A stretch of DNA of 41,673 nucleotides from Polynucleobacter meluiroseus (GTDB lineage Bacteria > Pseudomonadota > Gammaproteobacteria > Burkholderiales > Burkholderiaceae). This document shows, in pieces, positions 1-9,110 of this stretch. Under the pieces are notes generated by a model. That model saw nothing but the letters and a program-made list of their open reading frames with translations, was not told the DNA's origin and searched no databases. The position numbers and the translations under genes are program-made. Numbering within the stretch: the first letter of the stretch is position 1; the number at the start of each line of letters is the position of its first letter. The stretch covers positions 1 through 41,673 of the forward strand of contig CAMDUR010000016.1 of NCBI GenBank assembly GCA_945879115.1, given 5' to 3'.

Positions 1-251
1 ATTTGATCAACACTTGCACCTGGATTTTCTGTTTGACTGAGATTCATTTTGGCTGCCTGAAGGTCACCAGCTAATTTAATAGCTGTCATGATGGCTGCGC
101 GTTCAATACTGCGGTTACCAGCTGCTAAAGCAGCTTCCAATTGTTCGTCAACAATAGCTGCCGCAGCTCTGAGGCTTGTTTCATGTTCTTGAGTCGTTGC
201 AAATGCAAACTTTTGACCAGCTAGGGTAATTTCTATACGGTGTTGGCTCAT
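1..251 (-). CDS. zapA: Cell division protein ZapA, 3' end beyond the window
   Basis: ZapA binds FtsZ at the division septum and cross-links its filaments. About 83 codons are visible, read leftwards from an ATG at 249-251 and still open at the left edge. The start MSQHRIEITLAGQKF followed by an alanine-rich helix with an ERAAIMTAIKLAGDL segment is the typical ZapA head domain and the start of its dimerisation helix. Its start codon overlaps the stop of the upstream coiled-coil gene by four bases (ATGA), so the two are probably translationally coupled. ZapA is usually about 100 residues, so only a short tail should be missing. Assignment is by recognition of the N-terminal family pattern; the C-terminus cannot be checked. 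Confidence 0.85.
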   Translation of the reverse strand, partial: MSQHRIEITLAGQKFAFATTQEHETSLRAAAAIVDEQLEAALAAGNRSIERAAIMTAIKLAGDLQAAKMNLSQTENPGASVDQ

Positions 252-484
252 TGCGGACCCTCAGAAGGGAAGGCTAATAGATCAAGCTGACCAGTGTCGC
301 TTGGGGTTGGTAATTTATTTAATATATTTTGAATGCGATTTTGGGCATCTTCGATCTTATCCTCTAAAGCTAAGCGCTCTTTATGAGTTTGTTCAACGGC
401 AGAGAGTAGCTCCTTAGATTTGCTCTCTAAGCGGGCCAGACTCTCTTGCAAGCGAGTATGAGAATTATTTGTAAGATCTAACAT
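248..484 (-). CDS. Small coiled-coil protein upstream of zapA (ZapB-like)
   Basis: This 78-residue protein is mostly one predicted coiled coil (about residues 5-58) with heptad-like Leu/Ile spacing and many Glu, Lys and Gln, followed by a short proline-containing tail. It overlaps zapA by ATGA and should be made from the same transcript, which suggests a role at the division septum. Size and coiled-coil character resemble ZapB (81 residues in E. coli), but I cannot show homology by eye, so the name is an inference from position. No clear Shine-Dalgarno precedes the ATG. A TACAAT sequence lies six bases upstream of it, which would give a very short or absent leader. Confidence 0.7.
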   Translation of the reverse strand: MLDLTNNSHTRLQESLARLESKSKELLSAVEQTHKERLALEDKIEDAQNRIQNILNKLPTPSDTGQLDLLAFPSEGPQ

Positions 485-496
485 AGCTATATTGTA

Positions 497-502
497 TATA
501 CT
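497..502 (+). promoter_or_regulatory. Probable -10 element of the riboswitch-btuBCD transcript
   Basis: TATACT at 497-502 is a near-consensus sigma-70 -10 box. A start site about seven bases downstream would fall at about 509-510, exactly where the left strand of riboswitch helix P1 begins. No good -35 is visible at the right spacing. The same AT-rich stretch may also hold the divergent promoter for the small coiled-coil gene and zapA. Confidence 0.5.
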
Positions 503-509
503 ACACGTG

Positions 510-712
510 TTCTTAGGTGCTCTTGATAGGAAAATCTATCAAAGTTAAACGGGAAACAGAAGTCTCTTTTAATCAACAGATTAGAGCAGACAACCTGTGC
601 TGCCCCCGCAACGGTAAGCGAACGCATGTCAATGCAGGCTCAATCGAATACCACTGGCGAAAGCTGGGAAGGTCATTGAGTTAGTTTCGTTAGCCCGGAT
701 ACCGGCCTAGAA
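510..712 (+). promoter_or_regulatory. Cobalamin (adenosylcobalamin-type) riboswitch
   Basis: The leader contains the conserved parts of the cobalamin aptamer in order: a GGTGC segment at 516-520, a hairpin TTGATAG/CTATCAA near 522-542, GGGAAACAG near 551-559, the TGCCCCCGCAACGGTAAG core near 600-618, CCACTGG and GGGAAGG near 652-673, and the B12 box AGCCCGGATACCGGCC at 692-707. The ends pair as P1: 510-517 (TTCTTAGG) with 706-712 (CCTAGAA), with one unpaired base. It lies directly upstream of the B12 transporter genes, so bound cobalamin should repress uptake. The expression platform is not obvious. A short hairpin (759-763 with 772-776) lies 12 bases before a T-run at 791-796, which is not a classic terminator. 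Confidence 0.95.
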
Positions 713-808
713 TTGTCAATTGAGCTACGGGGACGTTGCACGATTATGAAGGTTCAGTGCTTGCGGGGGAACAAGCCAGAAACCGTGTTGTTTTTTGAAA
801 GCCCATCC

Positions 809-2743
809 ATGTTTACTAGACCTACAAGTATTGCGCTAGCTTGCGCAGGTATTTTTGCAACTATTGCACCATCTCACGCTCAAAATAGTTCTGAATTTAA
901 TCCGGTTGTTGTTTCTGCATCAAGAACAGAGCAAAAACTTTCAGACGTTATTTCCTCTGTCTCGGTAATTACGAAAAAAGATATAGAGAAATCTCAATCT
1001 CAGGATATTTTAAATATCTTAAATTCAGAGCCTGGTTTGGAAATCTCAAGAACAGGCTCTGTTGGCAGTGCAACTTCGATTTACCTTCGAGGAGGCAATA
1101 CCAATCAAACACTTATCTTATTGGATGGCGTACCATTCTCTGGGGAGTCGGCTACAGGCGCAATTTCATCAATAGAGATGATTCCGACAAGTCAGATAGA
1201 AAAGATAGAAATCTTAAGAGGAAATGCCTCTGCTTTGTACGGATCTGGCGCAGTTGGTGGCGTCATAAATATAATCACTAAGGAGGGTAGCGGATCTCCA
1301 AAGGCTAACGCATCTCTCACATACGGTTCTAAAAACACCAAAAATGCGGTAATGGGTTACTCAGGTCAAATTGATGATGCAAAATTTTCAATATCTGGCT
1401 CAAAGTATCTTACTGACGGATTCAACAGCATAAATCCGCAATCATTTTCGGAAGTTAATCAATCCAGCAACGGAACAAGAAATGGGGCATTAAGAATAAA
1501 TGCATCCAATAACTTCGGCTCTGGTTTGATAGCGGGTATCAATATTTTTTCAGCAAACACATGGACATCCTTAGATGGAACTTCTTCACACCTTGATAAT
1601 GATTATTCAAATCGTCAACTTAGATCGAATACTGTCTATCTGAAAAAGAATATCAGCGATCAATGGCTCACTCAATTGATCTATTCCGAGTCTGATACAA
1701 AATCCCAAACTTACTACAATCAATACTCGATGTATGACTCAAGTTGGAATTATCTTGGGTATTTAACACCTTCAAACTCTCGGAGTAATAGTCAGGATCA
1801 GCACCAAAAAATATCCTGGCTAAGTGATTATGAAATTAGCTCATCGCAGAAGATTAATTTTGGTTACGATAATCAACGCCTAAAAGGAAATAGCAATGTG
1901 TCTTGGGCTGGCTCTGTTGATACTACGAGAGCAATTAATAGCTTTTATGGGGGGTATAAAACTTTTTATGAAAAACTCAATACTCAACTTAATTTGCGAT
2001 ATGACGATATTCAAGAGGGGGAGTCAAGACTTACTTGGTTAGCGGGGTTGGGTTACTCTCTAAATGAGAATTGGAAAGTGACAGCTGCTAAATCAACAGC
2101 ATTTAATGCGCCTACGGGTGGTCAGTTAGGAGATATTTCGCAGGGTGGCAACCCTAATTTAAAAGCTGAGAAAAGTGATTCGTATGAAATTGGCATGCAG
2201 TTTCTTGATATTAATAATCTAATTAAGATCACTTACTTTGATACAGTTTATAAAGATTTAATTGTTCCAGGATCTGTATTAGTGGCTCCTTGCCCTTTTA
2301 ATTATTGTGGAACATATCTTGTGAATTCAAATAGCGCTAGTAACAATGGTGTTGAACTGGCACTGAGATCAAATGGTTCATGGGGAACTGCTAAGGCCGC
2401 ATTGACAATCCAAAATCCGATGAATGACGCCACCAATCAAATGTTATTGAACAGAGCTAAACAGTTTGGATCTGCTGAATATTCAAGACAATACGGGTTA
2501 TTCGAGTTGGGCGCTAAAGTGTTTTCATCAAGTTACCGTTACACGCCCGATGCTTATTCGGGTGCCAGACAACGTACGGCTGGTTATACGATCTACAGCA
2601 CATATCTTTCATATCAATTGCAAAAAGATTTATATTTGAGAGGTTCTATAGAAAATTTATTTGATAAGAACTATTACCAAATTTATGGGTTTAATGCGGC
2701 ACCACAAATGATTTTTGTATCTTTGCAATACCAAGCTAAGTAA
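809..2743 (+). CDS. btuB: TonB-dependent vitamin B12 outer-membrane receptor BtuB
   Basis: This is a TonB-dependent outer-membrane channel, and the cobalamin riboswitch and btuCD neighbours identify the substrate as B12. I chose the ATG at 809 because it opens a standard signal peptide (MFTRPTSIALACAGIF, cleavage after SHAQ). The frame extends upstream to a TTG at 713, but that would put 32 unlikely residues before the signal peptide and overlap the riboswitch platform. After the signal come a TonB-box-like VVVSASR, a plug domain with LRGG and LDGVPF motifs, and a beta-barrel rich in Ser, Asn and Tyr. About 644 residues is usual for BtuB. The last residues (FVSLQYQAK) resemble a final strand but lack the terminal aromatic common in barrels. 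No strong Shine-Dalgarno precedes the ATG. Confidence 0.88.
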   Translation: MFTRPTSIALACAGIFATIAPSHAQNSSEFNPVVVSASRTEQKLSDVISSVSVITKKDIEKSQSQDILNILNSEPGLEISRTGSVGSATSIYLRGGNTNQTLILLDGVPFSGESATGAISSIEMIPTSQIEKIEILRGNASALYGSGAVGGVINIITKEGSGSPKANASLTYGSKNTKNAVMGYSGQIDDAKFSISGSKYLTDGFNSINPQSFSEVNQSSNGTRNGALRINASNNFGSGLIAGINIFSANTWTSLDGTSSHLDNDYSNRQLRSNTVYLKKNISDQWLTQLIYSESDTKSQTYYNQYSMYDSSWNYLGYLTPSNSRSNSQDQHQKISWLSDYEISSSQKINFGYDNQRLKGNSNVSWAGSVDTTRAINSFYGGYKTFYEKLNTQLNLRYDDIQEGESRLTWLAGLGYSLNENWKVTAAKSTAFNAPTGGQLGDISQGGNPNLKAEKSDSYEIGMQFLDINNLIKITYFDTVYKDLIVPGSVLVAPCPFNYCGTYLVNSNSASNNGVELALRSNGSWGTAKAALTIQNPMNDATNQMLLNRAKQFGSAEYSRQYGLFELGAKVFSSSYRYTPDAYSGARQRTAGYTIYSTYLSYQLQKDLYLRGSIENLFDKNYYQIYGFNAAPQMIFVSLQYQAK

Positions 2744-2746
2744 TTA

Positions 2747-3706
2747 ATGAAACTATCTAAACCTACCATTTTTCTTTTGCTAGCGACCATGTCACTAGCA
2801 TCGGTAGCTTTAGCTCTATCAATCGGTAGCGTCACTAACGCTGACGCTGCCATCATTTATCAATTGCGTTTACCTCGTGTTCTAGCAGCCTTTGCGGTTG
2901 GCGGTTTATTAGCGATGTCAGGCAGTCTTCTTCAGGTTCTTACTCGCAACCCACTTGCTGAGCCTTCAGTGATTGGGGTCTCTGGTGGCGCCTCGGTAGG
3001 TGCCTTGGCTGTATTGATGATGGGTGGTGCTGGAACCATATGGGTTGCTGGTGGAGCATGGATGGGTGCTGTCGTAGTGATGTTATTGCTATGGGCATTG
3101 GTTGGCGGTTATGCCACTCACCCATCCAGACTTTTATTAGCAGGAGTCATGATTGCAACGGGCTGTGGCGCTATTAGCACTCTCATGATCACCTTTGCTT
3201 CGAATGTAGCGATGCCTGGCATGATTCATTGGCTCATGGGGGATTTGGATTCTATTTTGAGTTTAGAGGCCGTAGGTGCTATCTTGAGCCTTTGGCTCAT
3301 AGTTCTTGTGGTCCTATGGAGGCTAGCACCTAAAATTCATCTTCTGCAGCTAGGTACTGATAAAGCTGTCACTCTAGGTGTCGATGTCACTTCTCTTCAA
3401 TGGATAATAGTTCTATTGGCAGCACTTTCAGCTGCTGCTTCAGTATCAGTGGCTGGGTCGATTGGTTTTGTTGGCTTACTAGTGCCGCACATCCTCAGAG
3501 CATTCATCATCAAGCAACATGGACCTGATCAAAAGTTCTTGCTGCCTGCATCTGCATTTTTAGGCGGATCGTTTTTAGTTCTTTCAGATATGGTTGCAAG
3601 AACTGTTATTGCACCATCCCAATTACCTGTTGGTGTCATTACAGCTTTAATTGGAGTCCCTAGTTTCTTGTGGCTTTTATCTAGACTGAGACATTGGAAC
3701 TCTTAA
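2747..3706 (+). CDS. btuC: Vitamin B12 ABC transporter permease (FecCD/BtuC family)
   Basis: Inner-membrane permease of the B12 importer, 319 residues. It is almost entirely hydrophobic and fits the roughly ten-helix FecCD fold. Family motifs are visible: LRLPRVLAAF and GSLLQVLTRNPLAEPSVIG near residues 38-76, and GFVGLLVPHILR near 242-253, the cytoplasmic loop that contacts the ATPase. It starts three bases after btuB and its stop overlaps the start of the ATPase gene (TAATG at 3704-3708), so btuB-btuC-btuD form one operon. Members of this family also carry iron-siderophores or heme; B12 is assigned from the riboswitch and BtuB. Confidence 0.85.
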   Translation: MKLSKPTIFLLLATMSLASVALALSIGSVTNADAAIIYQLRLPRVLAAFAVGGLLAMSGSLLQVLTRNPLAEPSVIGVSGGASVGALAVLMMGGAGTIWVAGGAWMGAVVVMLLLWALVGGYATHPSRLLLAGVMIATGCGAISTLMITFASNVAMPGMIHWLMGDLDSILSLEAVGAILSLWLIVLVVLWRLAPKIHLLQLGTDKAVTLGVDVTSLQWIIVLLAALSAAASVSVAGSIGFVGLLVPHILRAFIIKQHGPDQKFLLPASAFLGGSFLVLSDMVARTVIAPSQLPVGVITALIGVPSFLWLLSRLRHWNS

Positions 3707-4485
3707 TGAATCAATTATCACAACCTTGCATTTTAGAAACTAAGAATTTAGATATTCAAGTTCCTGGAAGAACCTTGATTAAAAATTTAAATTGGACTGT
3801 CAAGCAAGGTGAGCGTTGGTGTTTGATCGGTCGTAATGGTGCTGGTAAGTCAACATTACTTAGAATCATTGCGGGAGTTCAAGTCAACTCTTCTGCTGGC
3901 GAAATAAACTGGTTAGGTCAGGCTCTCGCTAGCTACCAGCCTGAAGCATTTGCAAAAATACGGGCTTATGCAGAACAGTCTCCTATTGGTGGAACTGGCT
4001 TGAGAGCTATTGATGCTGTATTAGCCTCTCAATGGCCTTGGCATCAAGAACAATCAGATGACTTACAGCTAGCCATGAATGCTTTAACTTTATGTGATGT
4101 TGAGCATTTGGCACTATCCCAATGGCAAAATTTATCAGGTGGCGAGCGTCAAAGAGTCGCTTTAGCGGCTTGTTTTGCACAAAATACTCGGGCATTAATT
4201 TTGGATGAACCAACATCGCACTTGGATGTTGGGCATCAAATATCTCTTCTAAATACCCTGGTCAAACAAAGTGAATCTTGTCATCAGACCATCATTGCTA
4301 GTTTGCATGAGATCGGGCTTATTGGACGAGGCTTTAGCCATGCTTTGATACTACTTGAAGATGGTTCTTATCTGTCAGGCACAGTTGAGGAGATCATTAA
4401 TCCTAACAACTTAGAGAAATCATTGGGGCACCCAATTGTTGATGCGAGGACTTCCAATGGTCAAATTATTTACGTAGCAGCCTAA
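3706..4485 (+). CDS. btuD: Vitamin B12 ABC transporter ATP-binding protein
   Basis: Cytoplasmic ATPase that powers the BtuC permease. Visible motifs are Walker A GRNGAGKST, signature LSGGERQR, Walker B ALILDEPTSHLD and a switch histidine in IIASLHEIG. I chose the ATG at 3706, which overlaps the btuC stop. A TTG four codons earlier (3694) is possible but lies inside btuC. The product of about 259 residues is normal for the family. It ends convergently with btuF, with about 20 bases between the stops and no clear terminator. Confidence 0.83.
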   Translation: MNQLSQPCILETKNLDIQVPGRTLIKNLNWTVKQGERWCLIGRNGAGKSTLLRIIAGVQVNSSAGEINWLGQALASYQPEAFAKIRAYAEQSPIGGTGLRAIDAVLASQWPWHQEQSDDLQLAMNALTLCDVEHLALSQWQNLSGGERQRVALAACFAQNTRALILDEPTSHLDVGHQISLLNTLVKQSESCHQTIIASLHEIGLIGRGFSHALILLEDGSYLSGTVEEIINPNNLEKSLGHPIVDARTSNGQIIYVAA

Positions 4486-4504
4486 ATTTATTGAGATTAG
4501 CTTG

Positions 4505-5389
4505 TTATCTAACTTTATCAATTTCTGAACAAATCTTATTGGCCCCTTGAATAATTCTGGGTGATGGTCTGCTGATCGTATCCCCATCTAAGGCAATAAA
4601 AGCTTTTTTCTTAGTGGCGGCAAGTTGTGGAATAGATGTCCACATCGACCAATCAACTTTCATACTTGAGCTATCAGTAGCTGTGAAAATGATTTCTGGA
4701 TTGGCTTCTGCAACAGCTTCGCGGCTTACTGTTGGAACTAGTAATTTTTCTTTAGCAAATAATTGCTCACCACCACAGATTTGAATGATGTCAGCAATTA
4801 AATGATCTTGATTAAGAGTCATCAAAGGTTGAGACCAAACTTGGTAGAAAACTCTCACTTTTCTTTTGTTCGATGCTTGGTATTTGCTCTTTAGTGCGGC
4901 GATTTGTGAGTTGAACTCTTTCGCATTTCTGCTGGCAAAAGCTTGAGTGCCTAAAACTTTTCCAATAGTTTCAATATCTTTCGCAATATCGCTTAACTTC
5001 TTAGGCTCTACAGAAATAATTTGAGTATTCGGTTGATTATTACTACCAATGGCGTTAAACGTTTTTTTAATCGACTCAATGTGAGTTTCAGGCATTCCAC
5101 CACGCCAGTAAATTATGAGATCTGGCTTTAATTGCTTCATTCTCTCCAGATCAATTGATCTGGCATCACTGGTAATCGGAAGATTTTTGACTGATTCGGG
5201 ATAGTTACTGTAGGCGCTCACACTGATCAAGCTATTAAGCCCGCCCGCTGCATCAACAATTTCAGTCAGGTGGGGAGCAACCGTAATGATGCGTTTTGGA
5301 TAGCTTTCCTTGGCTGGCTCTGAGTGAACCAAGGAAGTGGGAATAAGGCAGGCCGTGATCAATCCTATTGAAAAGACCTTGAAGCTCAT
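4505..5389 (-). CDS. btuF: Periplasmic cobalamin-binding protein (BtuF-like)
   Basis: Substrate-binding protein of 294 residues with a signal peptide (about residues 1-24, hydrophobic core IGLITACLIPTSLV). The mature part matches class III binding proteins of the BtuF/FhuD type: RIITVAPHLTEIVDAAGG at the first lobe, DLERMKQLKPDLIIYW, a long connecting helix, and the second lobe with a REAVAEANPEIIF segment. It should hand B12 to BtuCD. It lies on the strand opposite btuBCD, six bases after panC, so it is probably transcribed with panC rather than under the riboswitch. Substrate assignment depends on the neighbouring B12 genes. Confidence 0.8.
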   Translation of the reverse strand: MSFKVFSIGLITACLIPTSLVHSEPAKESYPKRIITVAPHLTEIVDAAGGLNSLISVSAYSNYPESVKNLPITSDARSIDLERMKQLKPDLIIYWRGGMPETHIESIKKTFNAIGSNNQPNTQIISVEPKKLSDIAKDIETIGKVLGTQAFASRNAKEFNSQIAALKSKYQASNKRKVRVFYQVWSQPLMTLNQDHLIADIIQICGGEQLFAKEKLLVPTVSREAVAEANPEIIFTATDSSSMKVDWSMWTSIPQLAATKKKAFIALDGDTISRPSPRIIQGANKICSEIDKVR

Positions 5390-5395
5390 GTTTGT

Positions 5396-6256
<861 letters not shown>

Positions 6257-6270
6257 CTATTAATGACTGA

Positions 6271-7107
6271 TTAATTAGGAGAATAGGCCAGGCGCACGTA
6301 AATAGGTGCGTATGGCTCAGCTTGAGTAATTTCAATTAAAGATTCTCTGGATAATTCCAGCATGGCGATAAAGTTAACAACTACCATGGGCGCACCTTGA
6401 CCGGTGGCAATAGCATCTTCAAACAAATCAGTAAATTCAATAAAACGCTCACCTTGAAGACGGCGCAAGATACGTGTCATAAAGTCACGAACTGATAATT
6501 GTTCGCGAGTGATCGTGTGGTGTTGATTGAGCTTAGCTCTATGTAAAACATCTTTCCACGCTGCCTGAATATCGTGCGGGTTAATATCCGGCCATGAGAT
6601 AGCAGTTGTCGTATCAACGTGCCCGTTTGCCTTGTAAAAGTCACGACCAAGCACTGGCATTTTGTCTAACTCTTGAGCAGCTAACTTCATGCGTTCGTAC
6701 TCTAATAATCGACGAACTAATTCTGCGCGTGGATCATCTACCTCTTCATCACTATCAGCCTTCTTCATTGGTAAGAGCATGCGTGATTTAATTTCTATCA
6801 ACATAGCTGCCATCAAGAGATACTCTGCGGCAAGTTCTAAGTTGGTACGACGAATTTGTTCAATATAGCCAAGATATTGTTTTGTTACCTCAGCCATCGG
6901 AATATCTAAAACATTAAAGTTTTGCTTACGGATGAGGTAGAGGAGTAAGTCAAGCGGACCTTCGAAGGCTTCTAAGAAAACCTCTAAAGCATCAGGTGGA
7001 ATGTATAAGTCAGTGGGAAGCTGAAATAGCGGCTCACCATATAACCTAGCAAAAGACTCTGACATACCATCAGTGACTTCTGGGGCAACAGTTAGCAAAT
7101 CACTCAT
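6271..7107 (-). CDS. scpA: Segregation and condensation protein A
   Basis: ScpA is the kleisin subunit that links the SMC ATPase heads with ScpB in chromosome condensation. The 278-residue protein shows FEGPLDLLLYLIRKQNFNVLDIP near residues 48-70, the diagnostic N-terminal SMC-binding helix, then AEYLLMAAMLIEIKSRMLLP, and a C-terminal winged-helix region ending in LSRESLIEITQ. The start overlaps the stop of the DUF3460 gene by four bases (ATGA at 7104-7107). No scpB or smc gene is in the window. Confidence 0.93.
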   Translation of the reverse strand: MSDLLTVAPEVTDGMSESFARLYGEPLFQLPTDLYIPPDALEVFLEAFEGPLDLLLYLIRKQNFNVLDIPMAEVTKQYLGYIEQIRRTNLELAAEYLLMAAMLIEIKSRMLLPMKKADSDEEVDDPRAELVRRLLEYERMKLAAQELDKMPVLGRDFYKANGHVDTTTAISWPDINPHDIQAAWKDVLHRAKLNQHHTITREQLSVRDFMTRILRRLQGERFIEFTDLFEDAIATGQGAPMVVVNFIAMLELSRESLIEITQAEPYAPIYVRLAYSPN

Positions 7108-7286
7108 TGATAAACGTAAGCTTTTTGTTTGATACGTGCTGCTTCAGCACGTTTTTGATCTTCAGCAGACGTTGGGGCTTTATCCCATAAAAGCGCACGA
7201 CCATCCTGCTGGGCTTGCTCTAGCTCTGGCTTTTCAGCCTTAAGCTCTTCCAAAAAGAGGGAGATATTTGATTTGTATTGGGCCAT
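7104..7286 (-). CDS. DUF3460 family small protein
   Basis: A 60-residue soluble, charged protein (MAQYKSNISLFLEELKAEKPELEQAQQ at its start, with an LLWDK motif near residue 34) that matches what I know of the DUF3460 family, found mainly in beta-proteobacteria. Its function is unknown. It overlaps scpA by ATGA, so it is translated with a chromosome-segregation gene, which is the only functional hint. No Shine-Dalgarno precedes the ATG. A TACAAT box ends nine bases upstream of it, suggesting a near-leaderless transcript. Confidence 0.85.
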   Translation of the reverse strand: MAQYKSNISLFLEELKAEKPELEQAQQDGRALLWDKAPTSAEDQKRAEAARIKQKAYVYQ

Positions 7287-7294
7287 AGTTTGTC

Positions 7295-7331
7295 AATTGT
7301 AGCGATTTAAGAGAATCAACTTCCTACAATT
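7295..7331. repeat. Inverted repeat AATTGTAG/CTACAATT upstream of the DUF3460-scpA genes
   Basis: A perfect 8-base inverted repeat (7295-7302 and 7324-7331) is separated by 21 bases in the metG to DUF3460 gap. The copy nearer the gene contains the putative -10 box TACAAT on the minus strand. It could be an operator or chance symmetry in AT-rich DNA. Confidence 0.35.
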
Positions 7332-7380
7332 ACCTTACATGAGTTATTTGGGTATTTAAAAGAGAAATTGAGCAATTGGA

Positions 7381-9042
7381 TCATTGTTGATTGGCTGTAA
7401 CCAATTGTTCAATCATGACGGGATCAATTCTGGTCATCAGGTGCTGATAAGGCTGAACAGCTTGTCCGCTATTTAACGGTTTATTCATGTCATTCCATGT
7501 CATTGCAGGAATACCAAAGAACTTCTCAACACCAGCAGCCACCTCTGGTACGACGGGTTTTAAGTAAAGCGTCAAGCGTCTAAATGCTTCTAGAGTAATA
7601 CTGCAAATAGTTTGGAGTTCTTGTTCTCGAGCAGGATCTTTAGCGATTTCCCATGGCTTATTCGTATCTACAAAACCGTTGACTAAATCAGCTAACTCCA
7701 TCACACGACGAAGTGCTTTAGCAAATTCACGTGCTTCATAAAGCTCAGCAACTTCATCGCTGGCTTCTGCTAGCTGAGCAAGAAGCGGATGAGTCATGGC
7801 TGCATCATCCACAATACCGCCAAAACGCTTGACTAAGAAGCCTGCGCTGCGACTGGCGATATTGATATATTTACCCAATAAGTCACTATTAACTCGAGCT
7901 GTGAAGTCTTGTAGATTTAAATCTAGATCTTCCATGCTGGCATTTAATTTGGCAGCAAAGTAATACCTAAGCCACTCGGGATTTAAGCCACATTCAATCA
8001 CGCTATTGGCAGTAATAAAAGTGCCGCGCGATTTACTCATCTTCTCACCATCAACGGTTAAGAAGCCATGAGCAAAAACATTGGTGGGGGTACGGTAACC
8101 AGAAAACTCAAGAGTAGCTGGCCAAAACAATGTATGGAAATACAAAATGTCTTTACCGATGAAATGGTATTGCTCTGTCTTAGAGCCAGCTTTGGTCCAT
8201 TCGTCGAAGTCCAGACCCTTTTGCTTGCAAAGATTTAAAAAGCTTGCATAGTAGCCAATAGGAGCGTCCAGCCAAACATAAAAGAACTTACCTGGTGCAT
8301 CAGGTATTTCAAAGCCAAAATAAGGCGCATCTCTAGAAATATCCCAATCACCTAATTTACTTTCGCCCGGTTCACCCACCCACTCTTTCATTTTGTTACG
8401 AGCCTCAGGCTGTAACGGCGTTTTAACTTGGGTCCAGTCGCGTAAAAAGTTTTCACAACGAGGATCGGATAATTTAAAAAAGTAGTGATCCGAGATCTTG
8501 CGAATGGGTGTTGCACCACTGACGACGGAGAAAGGATTCTTTAAATCAGTGGGGGCATAGGTAGCGCCACATTTTTCGCAAGAATCACCATATTGATCTT
8601 TGGCGCTGCACTTAGGGCACTCGCCTTTAATGAAGCGATCCGGCAAGAACATTTCTTTGACTGGATCGTAAGCCTGCTCAATGGCACGTTTTTCTATGAA
8701 GCCGGCATCACGCAACTTAAGATAAATCTCTTCTGATAAGAGTTTGTTTTCTTCGCTATCGGTAGAGTAATAGTTATCAAAAGAAATTAAAAAGTCATCA
8801 AAATCGCGTTTATGTTCTTTCCAGACATTAGCAATTAGCTCTTTGGGAGTAATGCCCTCTTTTTCAGCTCGGAGCATGATCGGAGTACCATGCGTGTCAT
8901 CAGCGCCAACATAATGAACTTCGTGCCCCCGCATTCTTTGAAAGCGGACCCAGATATCAGTTTGGATGTATTCAACCAAATGTCCGATGTGTATTTGGCC
9001 ATTGGCATAGGGTAGGGCGGAGGTGACTAAAATTCGACGCAT
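7381..9042 (-). CDS. metG: Methionyl-tRNA synthetase, form without C-terminal tRNA-binding domain
   Basis: Charges tRNA-Met in the cytoplasm. The 553-residue protein has the class I motifs HIGH (residues 18-21) and KMSKS (334-338), and a zinc knuckle with Cys142, Cys145, Cys155 and Cys158. It ends at [19 protein letters not shown], just where E. coli MetG (677 residues) continues into a linker and a C-terminal EMAP II/Trbp111-like domain. That domain is absent, and the 94 bases downstream leave no room for a detached copy. Many bacteria have such a short MetG, so it is probably functional. It diverges from mrp across 68 bases. A TAAAAT sequence eight bases before the ATG may be a -10 box. Confidence 0.95.
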   Translation of the reverse strand: MRRILVTSALPYANGQIHIGHLVEYIQTDIWVRFQRMRGHEVHYVGADDTHGTPIMLRAEKEGITPKELIANVWKEHKRDFDDFLISFDNYYSTDSEENKLLSEEIYLKLRDAGFIEKRAIEQAYDPVKEMFLPDRFIKGECPKCSAKDQYGDSCEKCGATYAPTDLKNPFSVVSGATPIRKISDHYFFKLSDPRCENFLRDWTQVKTPLQPEARNKMKEWVGEPGESKLGDWDISRDAPYFGFEIPDAPGKFFYVWLDAPIGYYASFLNLCKQKGLDFDEWTKAGSKTEQYHFIGKDILYFHTLFWPATLEFSGYRTPTNVFAHGFLTVDGEKMSKSRGTFITANSVIECGLNPEWLRYYFAAKLNASMEDLDLNLQDFTARVNSDLLGKYINIASRSAGFLVKRFGGIVDDAAMTHPLLAQLAEASDEVAELYEAREFAKALRRVMELADLVNGFVDTNKPWEIAKDPAREQELQTICSITLEAFRRLTLYLKPVVPEVAAGVEKFFGIPAMTWNDMNKPLNSGQAVQPYQHLMTRIDPVMIEQLVTANQQ

Positions 9043-9110
9043 AGACGCTGATTTTAGTCTGCAGATATAGTTAATGGCTTAATTTATAAAAATAGCTTTA
9101 GGAGATAGAT

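Noticed and set aside
713..808. Upstream TTG as the real btuB start
   Set aside because: It would put 32 non-signal residues ahead of a textbook signal peptide; ATG at 809 is better.
7287..7380. Frameshifted remainder of the MetG C-terminal domain
   Set aside because: The gap is only 94 bases, AT-rich, and contains no reading frame resembling the EMAP II-type domain.
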